NCBI RefSeq assembly: GCF_001424305.1
Contig: NZ_LMPD01000006.1
Location: forward strand, 451,285 to 515,284
Length of the DNA: 64,000 nt
Source: Pedobacter sp. Leaf176
GTDB lineage: Bacteria; Bacteroidota; Bacteroidia; Sphingobacteriales; Sphingobacteriaceae
Reading direction: 5' to 3'
Of this stretch, positions 1 to 8,743 are shown in pieces (position 1 is the stretch's first letter; each line of letters begins with the position of its first letter). Made by a program: the position numbers and the translations under genes. The notes under the pieces were generated by a model. That model saw only the letters and a program-made list of their open reading frames with translations, searched no databases and was not told the origin of the DNA.

Positions 1-138
1 TGCAGCTAAAGTAGCTTGATTTTCTTCATTAAAAAAATGCTTAAGTACAGCTGGTGTAAAGATTTTAATTTACACTTGCATCAGGGTTTGATTGTAATTA
101 TGATGCCTTATACAGTAGCTAATGAAATATACAAATAA

Positions 139-1092
139 TTAAAATTTTTCTGGCTCCAAACGCCCCCTATTTATACTTCCAGGCAAAATATTGTACATTT
201 TTCTAAAAGCAACAGTGAAATGTTGCGCATTTTTATAACCGACTAAAAAAGCGACTTCATTTACAGTTTTCTTTTCTTTTAATAAATAGTTATAGGCACT
301 TTCCATTCTAACCTTATTTAGGTATCCGAAAACCGTGTAACCAGTTAATTCCTTAAAGCCAATTTTGAGCTTATAATCATTTATACCGACCCGCCGGGAT
401 AACTCCATTAACGAATTGGGTGTCTGAATGTTTTCTTCTACCAACTTCTTAGCCAATAATATTTTATCAATATCATGTTTTTTTAGAGAGGATGTTGACT
501 CGATGGCTGCTTTATTAATGTAAAAAGCCAGTAACTCATAAACTTTTGCTTCAATTGAGATTCTCTCAACGCGTTTGTGGTTTTTCTGACTAATCATTAA
601 ATTTAAGACCAATCTGACTTCCGGATCAATTGATACGGAATTATAAATGGCAATATCATTGTAGAATTCTTCACCTGTTAAATTTTTATAATGTTGTCTG
701 CTTAGCTGTAGACATAGGTATTCTGTATTGTTACTAAGACGCACTATCAGATTGTTAAAAACCCCGCTGCCTATATACTGCTGATTGCCCGTCAAAGTAA
801 TTACCTCCTGTTGTGAAATATTCCTGAATTTCATTTCTCCTGTTAAACAGAAAAGAAAAAATACTTGTTCATCTGAATTTTCAACATAGATTTCTACGGG
901 TATTTCTGATTTAACTTTAGAAAAACCGATGTATGTTCCATTAAACCATTTTTCATTTAACCAGATGGTAAAGGTCCCATTGTCTATTTGACATGCTCGT
1001 TCTTCGACAAATAATCCGGTATCAAAATCATCAGGATAGATACTTTCTAAAAGTAATTTTCCGCTACGATAATCTGATAGTCTAATCCTCAT
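139..1092 (-). CDS. AraC-family transcriptional regulator
   Basis: The 317-residue protein ends in a typical AraC double helix-turn-helix (about residues 215-312): first helix region around LMELSRRVGINDYKLKIGF, second around VNEVAFLVGYKNAQHFTVAF, the second being the best-conserved AraC signature. The N-terminal 200 residues look like a divergent ligand-sensing domain with no motif I can name. It is divergent from the TonB receptor/HmuY pair across 162 nt, a classical arrangement in which a PchR-like AraC protein controls an iron or haem receptor; that role is inference. The ATG at 1092 is the only good start. The intergenic region carries two 14-nt direct repeats 21 nt apart, the expected shape of an AraC operator. 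Confidence 0.9.
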   Translation of the reverse strand: MRIRLSDYRSGKLLLESIYPDDFDTGLFVEERACQIDNGTFTIWLNEKWFNGTYIGFSKVKSEIPVEIYVENSDEQVFFLFCLTGEMKFRNISQQEVITLTGNQQYIGSGVFNNLIVRLSNNTEYLCLQLSRQHYKNLTGEEFYNDIAIYNSVSIDPEVRLVLNLMISQKNHKRVERISIEAKVYELLAFYINKAAIESTSSLKKHDIDKILLAKKLVEENIQTPNSLMELSRRVGINDYKLKIGFKELTGYTVFGYLNKVRMESAYNYLLKEKKTVNEVAFLVGYKNAQHFTVAFRKMYNILPGSINRGRLEPEKF

Positions 1093-1114
1093 TCAATTTT
1101 CTTTATTCAAGAGC

Positions 1115-1132
1115 GCTGATATAAACATCAGC
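1115..1132. promoter_or_regulatory. Short inverted repeat in divergent promoter region
   Basis: GCTGAT and ATCAGC flank a 6-nt AT-rich spacer, 22 nt upstream of the AraC-type start codon. It could be an autoregulatory operator or a leader hairpin of that gene. It is short and could be chance. Confidence 0.3.
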
Positions 1133-1141
1133 ATTATCATT

Positions 1142-1160
1142 ATTTAGATTCTTTCTAAAT
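1142..1160. promoter_or_regulatory. TTTAGA-N5-TCTAAA inverted repeat (candidate metal-regulator operator)
   Basis: Perfect 7-nt arms ATTTAGA and TCTAAAT separated by TTCTT. The shape resembles DtxR/MntR-family operators. The same TTTAGA/TCTAAA arms, with a 4-nt spacer, sit on the promoter of the second TonB receptor near 22.58 kb, so the two receptors may share a metal-responsive repressor. The regulator itself is not in the window. Confidence 0.45.
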
Positions 1161-1161
1161 A

Positions 1162-1196
1162 ATCCGTTTCACGTTGTTAATTATCCGTTTCGCGTT
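1162..1196. promoter_or_regulatory. Two direct repeats, candidate AraC operator
   Basis: ATCCGTTTCACGTT (1162-1175) and ATCCGTTTCGCGTT (1183-1196) match at 13 of 14 positions and are 21 nt apart, i.e. two helical turns. This is the usual spacing of half-sites bound by an AraC dimer. They lie between the divergent AraC gene and the TonB receptor, 58 nt before the receptor start. Confidence 0.6.
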
Positions 1197-1254
1197 ATCT
1201 CCTGTTTTTGATAATCTTCAAATTTGCACAATAATTTATAATTAGTCTAAATAA

Positions 1255-3330
1255 ATGAAAATATATTTATCAATTATTCTTTTAATGATTGGTTTTGATG
1301 CTTTAAGTCAGGATATAAAGCCTGATACCACGAAGGCAAAAGATCTAAAAGATGTTGTAATAACAGGTCAATTTGTACCTCAGACATTAAAGAACTCTGT
1401 TTATAACATTAGAACCATAAGCGCAGAAAGGATAAGATTGAGAGCAGCCACAAATGTTCAACAAGTTTTAAACACTGAACTCGGTTTCCGCTTCAGTAAT
1501 GATTTGACACTCGGAACTACCGATGTTCAACTGATGGGGATGACGGGTAGAAACATCAAAATTCTATTAGATGGCGTACCCATGGTAGACCGATCAGATA
1601 CCCGCGAAAGCTTGAATCAGATTGACATAAATACGGTTGAGCGAATTGAAATTGTAGAAGGTCCGATGTCGGTTGTATATGGAACGGATGCATTGGCAGG
1701 CGTTATTAACATCATTACGAAAAATAGCGGCAAATCACTGATAAGCATATCGGCAAGGATGCAGGAAGAAACCGCAGGTAATGAATATAGCGCCTTTTCC
1801 GGAAGTGGTAATCATAACCAGAGCATCAGTGCCAGTTTTCAAAAAAATGGATGGAATGCTTTAGCCGGCTTTAGTCATAACGAATTCGGAGGGTGGAACA
1901 TGGCGGCAAAAACTGCAACACTTGCAGAGGTTGAAGCCGATGGAAACCGATGGAAACCTAAAGCGCAATGGTTGGGGAACACTAAAATTGGATACAGGAC
2001 TGAAAATTTCAATATCTGGTACAGGCTCGATGGTTTAAACGAAACGATTGATAGCCGCGGTGGGATGAATCCCAATAATTATAAAGCAAAATTTCAGACC
2101 TATACAACTGATCGTTTCACACAGCAATTGCAGTCAGAATGGCGCATTACTCAGGATTTGCAGCTATCTGCGATTGCAGGTTATACTAATCTGAAACGGG
2201 CGACCAAATCAGTAATTCATGATTTCACAACAGGCAGTGAAGAATTAACAACAGCTGCTGGTGAGCAGGATGTTGCTAAATTCAATTCGGCAATATTTAG
2301 GTCTACAGCGCAATATAGGGCAAGCGATAAACTTTCATTACAACCCGGCATCGAATTTAATCGTGATGCGGCAAGCGGTGCGAGGATTAGTGGTTCGCCG
2401 GTAATTAACGATTATGCTTTCTTTATTTCAGGCGAATTCAAGCCAATAGCAGGTATAAATATTCGACCCGGCTTCAGATTCATCAAAAACTCAGTTTACG
2501 ATGCACCACCAGTAATTCCATCATTGAACACCAAATTTAAGTTAAACAAAAGCATCGATTTGAGGTTGGCTTATGCAAAAGGGTTTCGTGCCCCTGCCCT
2601 TCGCGAATTGTATTACGATTTCTTTGATGCAAGTCATTCTATAATGGGCAATCCAAATTTGAGGGCAGAAGAATCGAACAGTTTTAATGGTTCGTTGTCC
2701 TGGTCAGGAGTTAAAACAGACAATTTGCAATTTCGAAGTACACTTGCGGGCTTCTATAACCTTTTTAAAAATAGAATAGATTATGGTATCGATGCAACTG
2801 TCCCATCGATTACGACCTTAATCAATATTTCAAAATATAAAACCACAGGCGGTACACTTGAAAATACATTGATTTATAGAAACTTCCAGGCTACAGTAGG
2901 TTTGTCGTACATCGGAAGATATAATGATTTATTGCAATCGACTAATTCTTTAGATATTCCCGAATTTGTTTGGTCGGCAGAAATTACCTCCAATCTTTCC
3001 TACACATTACCTAAAATCAATGGTAGCGTAAGTCTATTCTATAAATACACGGGAAGTCTTCCTAATTACCAATTAAGTACTATTAACAATGTTCAAACAG
3101 CAACCTTGGTTAAAATAGGAAGTTTTAATCTCGCCGACTTAATGCTCAGCAAAAACATATATAAATATTTAACCATCAATGCAGGTGTTAAAAATCTCTT
3201 CAATGTAACCCAATTATCAAACACATCTACGGCAAGTGGCGGTGCACACAGCACAGGTGGTGCTACTGTGCCTAACAGTTATGGACGATCCTATGTATTG
3301 GGCTTAACATTTAACTGGAATAAAAATTAA
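1255..3330 (+). CDS. TonB-dependent outer-membrane receptor (haem/iron type)
   Basis: A 691-residue receptor. It has a signal peptide (about residues 1-19), then a TonB-box/plug region opening near DVVITGQFVPQTLKNSVYNI, with plug motifs around VERIEIVEGPMSVVYGTDALAGVINI, followed by a 22-strand-type barrel with the usual GFRAPALREL motif and a terminal aromatic strand. There is no CarboxypepD_reg domain, unlike SusC-type receptors, which fits siderophore, haem or cobalamin receptors. The downstream HmuY-like lipoprotein 24 nt away favours haem. The arrangement parallels hmuY-hmuR of Porphyromonas with the gene order reversed. Transport happens at the outer membrane using TonB-ExbBD energy. 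The substrate is inferred from the neighbour only. Confidence 0.9.
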   Translation: MKIYLSIILLMIGFDALSQDIKPDTTKAKDLKDVVITGQFVPQTLKNSVYNIRTISAERIRLRAATNVQQVLNTELGFRFSNDLTLGTTDVQLMGMTGRNIKILLDGVPMVDRSDTRESLNQIDINTVERIEIVEGPMSVVYGTDALAGVINIITKNSGKSLISISARMQEETAGNEYSAFSGSGNHNQSISASFQKNGWNALAGFSHNEFGGWNMAAKTATLAEVEADGNRWKPKAQWLGNTKIGYRTENFNIWYRLDGLNETIDSRGGMNPNNYKAKFQTYTTDRFTQQLQSEWRITQDLQLSAIAGYTNLKRATKSVIHDFTTGSEELTTAAGEQDVAKFNSAIFRSTAQYRASDKLSLQPGIEFNRDAASGARISGSPVINDYAFFISGEFKPIAGINIRPGFRFIKNSVYDAPPVIPSLNTKFKLNKSIDLRLAYAKGFRAPALRELYYDFFDASHSIMGNPNLRAEESNSFNGSLSWSGVKTDNLQFRSTLAGFYNLFKNRIDYGIDATVPSITTLINISKYKTTGGTLENTLIYRNFQATVGLSYIGRYNDLLQSTNSLDIPEFVWSAEITSNLSYTLPKINGSVSLFYKYTGSLPNYQLSTINNVQTATLVKIGSFNLADLMLSKNIYKYLTINAGVKNLFNVTQLSNTSTASGGAHSTGGATVPNSYGRSYVLGLTFNWNKN

Positions 3331-3354
3331 TTAATAAACATCAAAAATAGAAAC

Positions 3355-4419
3355 ATGAATAAGTTTAACTCAATTATTGCGATCGCATTATTGGCGGTTA
3401 CATTTACCGCTTGTAAAAAAGACAATGAAGAACCTCTTGTTATTGCTCCACCATCAGATGGTAGCACCTTAACATTGAATGGATTACTAGCCGCTGAGGC
3501 AGGAAATGCAGCTGGTAACAGCGTTTATGTGGATTTTAGTGCCGACAAACAAACAACAGTTGACAGGGACAGCTGGGATTTAGGATTTTATTCCGGTTCG
3601 GATTTCAAAGTTATCTTAAATGCCACAAACGGTTCTTCTGTAATTGCTGTTAATAAAACCGATTTAAATTCAGTGACCATTGCTGATTTTGATCCCAATA
3701 CACTGAAAGTTGGTCAGGGCGGTGGAACTTTCGCCCTGATTGATGATTCGAGAGAAGCTAATATTCTTACCAAAACTGCCATTTCTGCGATCTCCGCCAA
3801 CGATACAGAAAACAAAGCATACATTCTTAACAGAAAAGGCGGTTCAAATACTGTTCTAGCCAATGACGAGTTATATAAAATCAGAATTATCAGAAAAGGT
3901 ACTGGCTATACGTTGCAATATGCTAAAGTTGCTGAAACTACTTTTAAAACAATTGACATCACTAAAAATACTGATGCCAATTTTCAATTCGCTTCACTGG
4001 TTAAAGGTATAACAGTATCTGTTGAACCTGCAAAAGCAAGTTGGGACATCGTTTGGGGATACAGCATGTATTGGACTTCTGCAGGTACAGAACAACTTCC
4101 TTATGCATTTTCTGATTTGGTTTTCATTAACAATCAGGGAGGTACTTCGGCAGCTCAAGTTTCTACTGCGACGAAAACGTATGCTTCTTTCGCTGAATCT
4201 GATATTACCGGCCTGACGTTCTCTACCGCAAGAGATGTAATTGGATCTACCTGGAGAAATACAACAGGAACTGCAATTGGTGTTAAAACTAATGTTTTTT
4301 ACGTCGTAAAAGACGGATCCGGAAATGTTTACAAATTAAAATTCAACAGCTTTATTTCTAACGATGGTGGTACCCGCGGTAAACCGGTTATTGAATACAA
4401 ATTGGTTAAAAAAGGATAG
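3355..4419 (+). CDS. HmuY-like haem-binding lipoprotein
   Basis: A 354-residue lipoprotein with lipobox ending at Cys20 (AVTFTAC). Residues about 60-100 carry the HmuY-family opening YVDFSADKQTTVDRDSWDLG, then long beta-rich segments; a second similar element occurs at about 220-260 (PAKASWDIVWGYSMYWT), and the protein ends in a conserved KLKF...Y strand. HmuY proteins are surface haemophores that pass haem to a TonB receptor. It follows the receptor by 24 nt and is surely co-transcribed. At 354 residues it is longer than P. gingivalis HmuY (about 216), so its ligand may differ. Family assignment is from motif recognition, ligand is inference. Confidence 0.8.
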   Translation: MNKFNSIIAIALLAVTFTACKKDNEEPLVIAPPSDGSTLTLNGLLAAEAGNAAGNSVYVDFSADKQTTVDRDSWDLGFYSGSDFKVILNATNGSSVIAVNKTDLNSVTIADFDPNTLKVGQGGGTFALIDDSREANILTKTAISAISANDTENKAYILNRKGGSNTVLANDELYKIRIIRKGTGYTLQYAKVAETTFKTIDITKNTDANFQFASLVKGITVSVEPAKASWDIVWGYSMYWTSAGTEQLPYAFSDLVFINNQGGTSAAQVSTATKTYASFAESDITGLTFSTARDVIGSTWRNTTGTAIGVKTNVFYVVKDGSGNVYKLKFNSFISNDGGTRGKPVIEYKLVKKG

Positions 4420-4580
4420 TCGAATTCTTCATCAAAATATGTTTTGTTAGTTGGATAATGGCCTGCCGCGATGGTGGGCTTTATCTTTTAGAGATTTTCA
4501 ATTGGTTTTCTGTAACTGACACAATATCTATGATGGACTGGATACTGTGACGCTAACCAATGCAAAAACCCTCAAATGCA

Positions 4581-4608
4581 AAAAGGTCCCGATAAATCGG
4601 AACCTTTT
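4581..4608 (-). terminator. Rho-independent terminator of histone H1-like gene
   Basis: AAAAGGT / ACCTTTT outer arms and CCGAT / ATCGG inner arms with one mismatch and a 2-nt loop; on the minus strand the stem runs into TTTTT. It lies 18 nt after the stop of the H1-like gene. Confidence 0.75.
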
Positions 4609-4626
4609 CGTTCTACTCGCGAAATA

Positions 4627-4806
4627 TTATTTTCCAGAGTTTTTCTTTTCAGTTACTTCTGCACGGATTTCTTGTGCTAAAACTTTAAGATCTTGCATTG
4701 CTTTACGCACACGAGTACCAGCAGCTGCATTGCCAGCGTTATAAAATTTTTCTACATCTGCTTCAATAGCAGCAACAGCAGCTTTAACTTTTGAGAATTT
4801 TTCCAT
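4627..4806 (-). CDS. Histone H1-like DNA-binding protein (Hc1 family)
   Basis: A 59-residue, Lys/Ala-rich helical protein opening MEKFSKVKAAVAAIEADVEK, with the core NAAAGTRVRKAMQDLKVLAQ and a basic tail KKNSGK. This matches the short 'histone H1' (Hc1, PF07432-like) proteins common in Bacteroidota, which are usually 55-60 residues. It probably coats DNA as a nucleoid protein. The ATG at 4806 is the only sensible start and a clean terminator follows. The gene lies on the same strand as the phytochrome set but 170 nt beyond it, so it probably has its own promoter. Lys and Ala codons are unusually uniform (GCA/GCT, AAA), typical of a highly expressed small gene. Confidence 0.85.
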   Translation of the reverse strand: MEKFSKVKAAVAAIEADVEKFYNAGNAAAGTRVRKAMQDLKVLAQEIRAEVTEKKNSGK

Positions 4807-4976
4807 CGCTAATTGATGTTTTTAAGGTTTAAAAAATTTATTTTTTCAATAATACGTATTTACCTTGAATTAACAAGAGAAAGCAAATATTAATTTGAAA
4901 GAAGTTTTGCACATCTTAAGAAGTAAAAAATGCCTTTATACACTTATAGAAGTATTTTTTTCTTTACAATCCCCAT

Positions 4977-5561
4977 TTATTGATGCTGTTTTGTAAGGTG
5001 TATTAAGTTATTAAAGGTTTTGTTAGCACTTTCAATACAACGCTCATAATCAGGCTCGGTTACGGTTTCATTTAACACGGCAACAAACATTTTCCATTTT
5101 GAGCTTAGTTCATCCCCGTATACGCCGTAGTAATTTAAACCATCCTTATGATAGGCAAAATCGGGATTTTTCAAAATACTTTTTTTGATTACGTTACCGC
5201 CCAATGTTGCCCCTTCGAGCACATACAATGCGCCCAAAACTTCAGCATCGTTATTTTCCGGTACGAATAACTCAAAATTTAAATCAGGCAATGATGCCGG
5301 ATCTATCTTCCAATAATCTAAATCCTTTTCAAGAGCAGCGAGCTTAAAACGTGTATGCATTTGCAACTTTTCAATGATATCTGCGTTCAGCATATCAACC
5401 AATTTTTGTTCAAGCTTATAATGGATGATGTAATTAACTATGAGTAGTTTCTTATATTCCGCGATATTCAACGAACCATTCATAATTTCGTTTATGAACA
5501 TCCGCGACTCTAACTGAGTGTGCATGTCAGCAGTTCGGGTCCTTAGTAGATTGGCAATCAT
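4977..5561 (-). CDS. bphO: Bacterial haem oxygenase (biliverdin-forming, BphO type)
   Basis: A 194-residue all-helical protein. The N-terminal LLRTRTADMHTQLESRMF carries the proximal haem-ligand His (residue 14), and the distal helix with a Gly-rich turn is seen around LYVLEGATLGGNVIKKSI. These are hallmarks of the HemO/BphO family, which opens haem to biliverdin IX, Fe2+ and CO. Length matches the family. It is the last gene of a bphP-response regulator-bphO set (40 nt after the regulator), so its job is very likely to provide the biliverdin chromophore of the phytochrome encoded upstream. Haem delivered by the neighbouring TonB receptor/HmuY pair could feed it, but that link is inference. 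The ATG at 5561 gives a full-length domain. Confidence 0.88.
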   Translation of the reverse strand: MIANLLRTRTADMHTQLESRMFINEIMNGSLNIAEYKKLLIVNYIIHYKLEQKLVDMLNADIIEKLQMHTRFKLAALEKDLDYWKIDPASLPDLNFELFVPENNDAEVLGALYVLEGATLGGNVIKKSILKNPDFAYHKDGLNYYGVYGDELSSKWKMFVAVLNETVTEPDYERCIESANKTFNNLIHLTKQHQ

Positions 5562-5600
5562 TAAGATTATTTTTTTTTAAAAATTCGGGTTTCGATTGTT

Positions 5601-6020
5601 TTAATTTAATCGAAGGTGTTGACTAAACCAGAAATCATGTACCGAATGAACACACTTTAACAGATTATCGTACCCATCAGGTTTTGTTAAATAAGCATTC
5701 GCTCCGAATTCTATAGATGCTTTCACGTCATCGGGATTATCAGAAGTTGAAAATAAAATAACTGGTATCGTTTTAAGATAAGGAATATCTCTTATAAATT
5801 TCAGTAAATCCAGGCCAGAGAGACCAGGCAAATTTAAATCGAGCAATATCAATTTAGGTTTAGTTTTACTATCTGCGAAACTTTTTAACTTCGCCAACGC
5901 TTCCATCCCGTCCTCAACAATTGTCAGATTTAAGCTATCCTTAACTTCCTGCACAGCACTTTGCATAAAGAAAGCATAGTCTGAATCATCCTCTACATAA
6001 AATATATCTGTTGTTTTCAT
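5601..6020 (-). CDS. Single-domain response regulator (Rcp1-like)
   Basis: A 139-residue receiver domain: acidic pocket ED(10-12), phospho-acceptor Asp61 in LILLDLNLPGLSGLDLL, switch Thr/Ser in ILFSTSDNP and Lys in YLTKPDG. There is no output domain. The gene starts 1 nt after the phytochrome kinase stop codon, so it is almost certainly the cognate acceptor of BphP, as Rcp1 is of Cph1. The YLTKP and long alpha-4 region are typical of the Rcp subfamily. What it signals to is unknown. Confidence 0.9.
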   Translation of the reverse strand: MKTTDIFYVEDDSDYAFFMQSAVQEVKDSLNLTIVEDGMEALAKLKSFADSKTKPKLILLDLNLPGLSGLDLLKFIRDIPYLKTIPVILFSTSDNPDDVKASIEFGANAYLTKPDGYDNLLKCVHSVHDFWFSQHLRLN

Positions 6021-6021
6021 T

Positions 6022-8238
6022 CTATTTGTTCTTAAAAGCCAGGTAAAAGGTTGAGCCTATGTTTAGTTCACTCTCAAACCACACCCTTCCATTATGTCTT
6101 TCCATCACCCTTTTTACAATGGCTAAGCCAACTCCTGTCCCTTCAATATCCTTGGCATTATCCATACGTTTAAAGAGTTCGAAAACCCTATTGTAATAAC
6201 GGTTATCAATTCCCATACCATTATCTTTTACCCGGTATATGGTCTCGTCACCATCTATATACGCAGAAATTTCAATTTTAGGTTTATCGACCTTCGAAGA
6301 ATACTTAACACCATTTGTTATCAGGTTGGTAAACACCTGAACCAACATTGTCCTATCTCCTTTTAAATCAATTAATTGTCCTAAAACAAGTTCGGCTTTG
6401 TCCATTTTATATGCAGCAGAAACTTCTGCTATAACTTCATTCAATAAAGACTGCATATCAACGTTTTCAAAATGTATATCAGAACGGCCGACTCTGGCTA
6501 GATTAAGAATTTCTTTGATGAGAAAGTTCATTTTATCAGCGCCTGTTAAAATCCTGCCCAACATTTTTTTAGCACTCTCATCAATACTCTTATTTCTAAG
6601 TATTAATTCTGCATATGTTTTAATCGATGTTAAAGGTGTACGTAAATCGTGAGAAATTGTATAACTAAAGGTATCCAATTCTTCATAGGCATTTTGTAAC
6701 TTCTCGTTAAGTAGCCTTATTTCATTTGCTTTCTTATTTACATTGGAAATAATTATCTCTCGTATTCGCAATACAGAGGCAATTTCTTCAGGCAACCACT
6801 TCTGTGATGTGTTATTAACCACCTGGGACCAAATCTCGAATGACTTTCTTGGCGACAAGCTTAATAAGCCATCCGCTGTCGGTTTTAATGTTTCTTTATC
6901 GGGGTTACCCGCCCAGTTTACAGTGGCGATTTGTTCGGGTTTAAACCAAATAATCATTTCATTAAGCTCTTTGCTTAACGAACAAGCCAAAATACCCGAT
7001 GCAATGTTTTTATATCGTTTAGCAGGACTGAATATTTCCGACAACCTGTGGGTGTAAAAAATAGATTCGTCACTTGATGATTTAAGCCACTCTGCCAGCT
7101 CATTAATTTCATCGTTTGTAGGTACAGCACCAATTGTTCTTATTTCATTTTCAAAAATTAAAACCGCACCTGTTGCCGTTGTTACATCTAAAATATTTAC
7201 GTCATGGTCTGTAAGTGCATCTGCCAAATATTTATCTCGGTTTAAATGTGCTGTTAGTATATTAGCCGTATTTTTAAATTGCGTTACAATTTCAGAATTT
7301 TCTTCATCCTGGCGATATTCCAAGGCCGACGAAAGGATTTGACCTATCAATTTGGAGCCTTCACGCGCTTTGTAATCAATAAACTTGGGGCTATAATTAT
7401 GGCAGGCAATTAATCCCCATAATTCACCCTGCGAAATCAACGAAATGCTAAAGCTGGAATGAACGCCCATATTTTTTAAATACTGAATATGAATTGGCGA
7501 TACGGCCCTCAAACTTCCATTAGTCAAATCTAAAGGTTGGTTTTCTTTAAACGTAATTATTGGTGAGTCCTCCTTATTTACATCGGCAATTAACCTCGTC
7601 AAATTTAACTTGTATAATTCTCTAGCCTGCTGGGGAATATCAGATGCTGGGTAGTGCAAACCAAAAAAGGGTTCGAGATCAGGCTCTTTTTCTTCTGCGA
7701 CTACTTCACCATGCCCCCCATCCAAAAACTTGTAAATCATAATTCTATCATAATTTATCAGTTTCTTGACTTCTAAAGCAGCACCTTGTAACAGCGCCGT
7801 CACGGTTTTACCCTGTAACATGGCTGATGCTGCCCGACCTATCAAACTCTGAATATCATATTGTAAGGTGAGTGGCTCAAATTCCAAAAGCCATTCGTTT
7901 TGAGATGATGAAATTATCAGATAAAATGGCTTATCACCGATTTTAATCGGATAGGGCGAAATGGCATCAAAACTTTTCCTGACGATTCCGAGCTTCAGTA
8001 AATCTTCAATATCAAATTCAATAGCTTGTGGATTTATGAATTTGTTTATAATGGATACAGATTTTTCTAATAAATCCTCCGGCGCCGATTTCAAAAAAAA
8101 CAACGCATTCTCACTAATGTAAGAGATGTTGTAGGTTGATTGCTCTACGGCAATTAAAAACCCGTGTGATTGAACTTTACCAGGAATATGAATCGGCTCC
8201 TTATCACAATTTGTTAGATCTACAGAAAATTTGTTCAT
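6022..8238 (-). CDS. bphP: Bacteriophytochrome histidine kinase
   Basis: A 738-residue light sensor. The N-terminal PAS domain carries Cys11 in DLTNCDKEPIHIPG, the thioether site for biliverdin in bacteriophytochromes, and the GAF domain has the PASDIP motif with Asp200 and conserved His280 (ACHNYSP). The PHY domain has its tongue (WFKPEQ around 431-436 and SPRKSF at 462-467). Then come a coiled linker, the HisKA box with phospho-acceptor His530 (YTISHDLRTPL) and the HATPase region (N box NLITNGVKYS, G boxes DNGMGI and GTGVGLAI). All key residues are intact, so it should form a red/far-red photoconvertible kinase. It heads the set with its response regulator (1-nt gap) and haem oxygenase. A separate response regulator is divergent 127 nt away. 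Confidence 0.96.
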   Translation of the reverse strand: MNKFSVDLTNCDKEPIHIPGKVQSHGFLIAVEQSTYNISYISENALFFLKSAPEDLLEKSVSIINKFINPQAIEFDIEDLLKLGIVRKSFDAISPYPIKIGDKPFYLIISSSQNEWLLEFEPLTLQYDIQSLIGRAASAMLQGKTVTALLQGAALEVKKLINYDRIMIYKFLDGGHGEVVAEEKEPDLEPFFGLHYPASDIPQQARELYKLNLTRLIADVNKEDSPIITFKENQPLDLTNGSLRAVSPIHIQYLKNMGVHSSFSISLISQGELWGLIACHNYSPKFIDYKAREGSKLIGQILSSALEYRQDEENSEIVTQFKNTANILTAHLNRDKYLADALTDHDVNILDVTTATGAVLIFENEIRTIGAVPTNDEINELAEWLKSSSDESIFYTHRLSEIFSPAKRYKNIASGILACSLSKELNEMIIWFKPEQIATVNWAGNPDKETLKPTADGLLSLSPRKSFEIWSQVVNNTSQKWLPEEIASVLRIREIIISNVNKKANEIRLLNEKLQNAYEELDTFSYTISHDLRTPLTSIKTYAELILRNKSIDESAKKMLGRILTGADKMNFLIKEILNLARVGRSDIHFENVDMQSLLNEVIAEVSAAYKMDKAELVLGQLIDLKGDRTMLVQVFTNLITNGVKYSSKVDKPKIEISAYIDGDETIYRVKDNGMGIDNRYYNRVFELFKRMDNAKDIEGTGVGLAIVKRVMERHNGRVWFESELNIGSTFYLAFKNK

Positions 8239-8314
8239 AAAATGGTTACAAAAATATCAGATTTTTTTAATTCTCAAAGCTTAATAATTTACATACGTAG
8301 CAACTGAATAAAGT

Positions 8315-8343
8315 TTTGGGATTTATTTTTTATTATATATTTG
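8315..8343 (+). promoter_or_regulatory. Bacteroidota-type promoter for the divergent response regulator
   Basis: TTTG at 8315-8318 and TATATTTG at 8336-8343 with a 17-nt spacer fit the Bacteroidota consensus TTTG / TAnnTTTG. Transcription would start near 8350, leaving a very short leader before the TTG start at 8366. Confidence 0.5.
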
Positions 8344-8365
8344 TTAAAAATTTAAAAAAAATCAG

Positions 8366-8743
8366 TTGGCAAAAAAAAATATTCTGGTTGTAGAGGATAA
8401 CCATGCAATTTTAGACGTTATAACACTTATTCTGGAGAGCGAAGCTTTCAATGTTGCCGGCTTAAACAAAGGCGCCGAATTTCTGAATCATGTTCAGGAC
8501 TTCCAACCCGATGTTATCATTATGGACATTATGCTTCCTGATATAGATGGAAGAGTTTTGCTAAAAGAACTAAAGGCCAATAAGCTGACAACACATATTC
8601 CTGTTTTAATGATTTCAGCAAGGTACAATTCATCTAATTATATGCTGGATGAAATTGCTGCCGACGAATTTATGGCCAAGCCATTTAATATTGATGAATT
8701 AATGGATAAAATCTATTTGTTGCTGAAAAATTCAACAGACTAA
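8366..8743 (+). CDS. Single-domain response regulator
   Basis: A 125-residue CheY-like receiver: acidic pair at residues 10-11, phospho-acceptor Asp54 (VIIMDIMLPDIDG), switch Ser in VLMISARY, Lys in FMAKPFN. No output domain. The start is TTG (TTGGCAAAAAAAAAT); no in-frame ATG or GTG precedes the first beta strand, and a promoter-like sequence sits 23 nt upstream. It is divergent from bphP, so it could be a second partner of that kinase or serve an unlinked hybrid kinase. The gene overlaps the convergent MscS gene by 4 nt. Confidence 0.85.
   Translation: MAKKNILVVEDNHAILDVITLILESEAFNVAGLNKGAEFLNHVQDFQPDVIIMDIMLPDIDGRVLLKELKANKLTTHIPVLMISARYNSSNYMLDEIAADEFMAKPFNIDELMDKIYLLLKNSTD

Noticed and set aside
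1..138. Possible end of a gene at the left edge
   Set aside because: All frames on both strands hit stops quickly and no motif is visible.
4547..4744. 65-codon + strand ORF
   Set aside because: It is antisense to the histone H1-like gene, which has a clear family match and a terminator.
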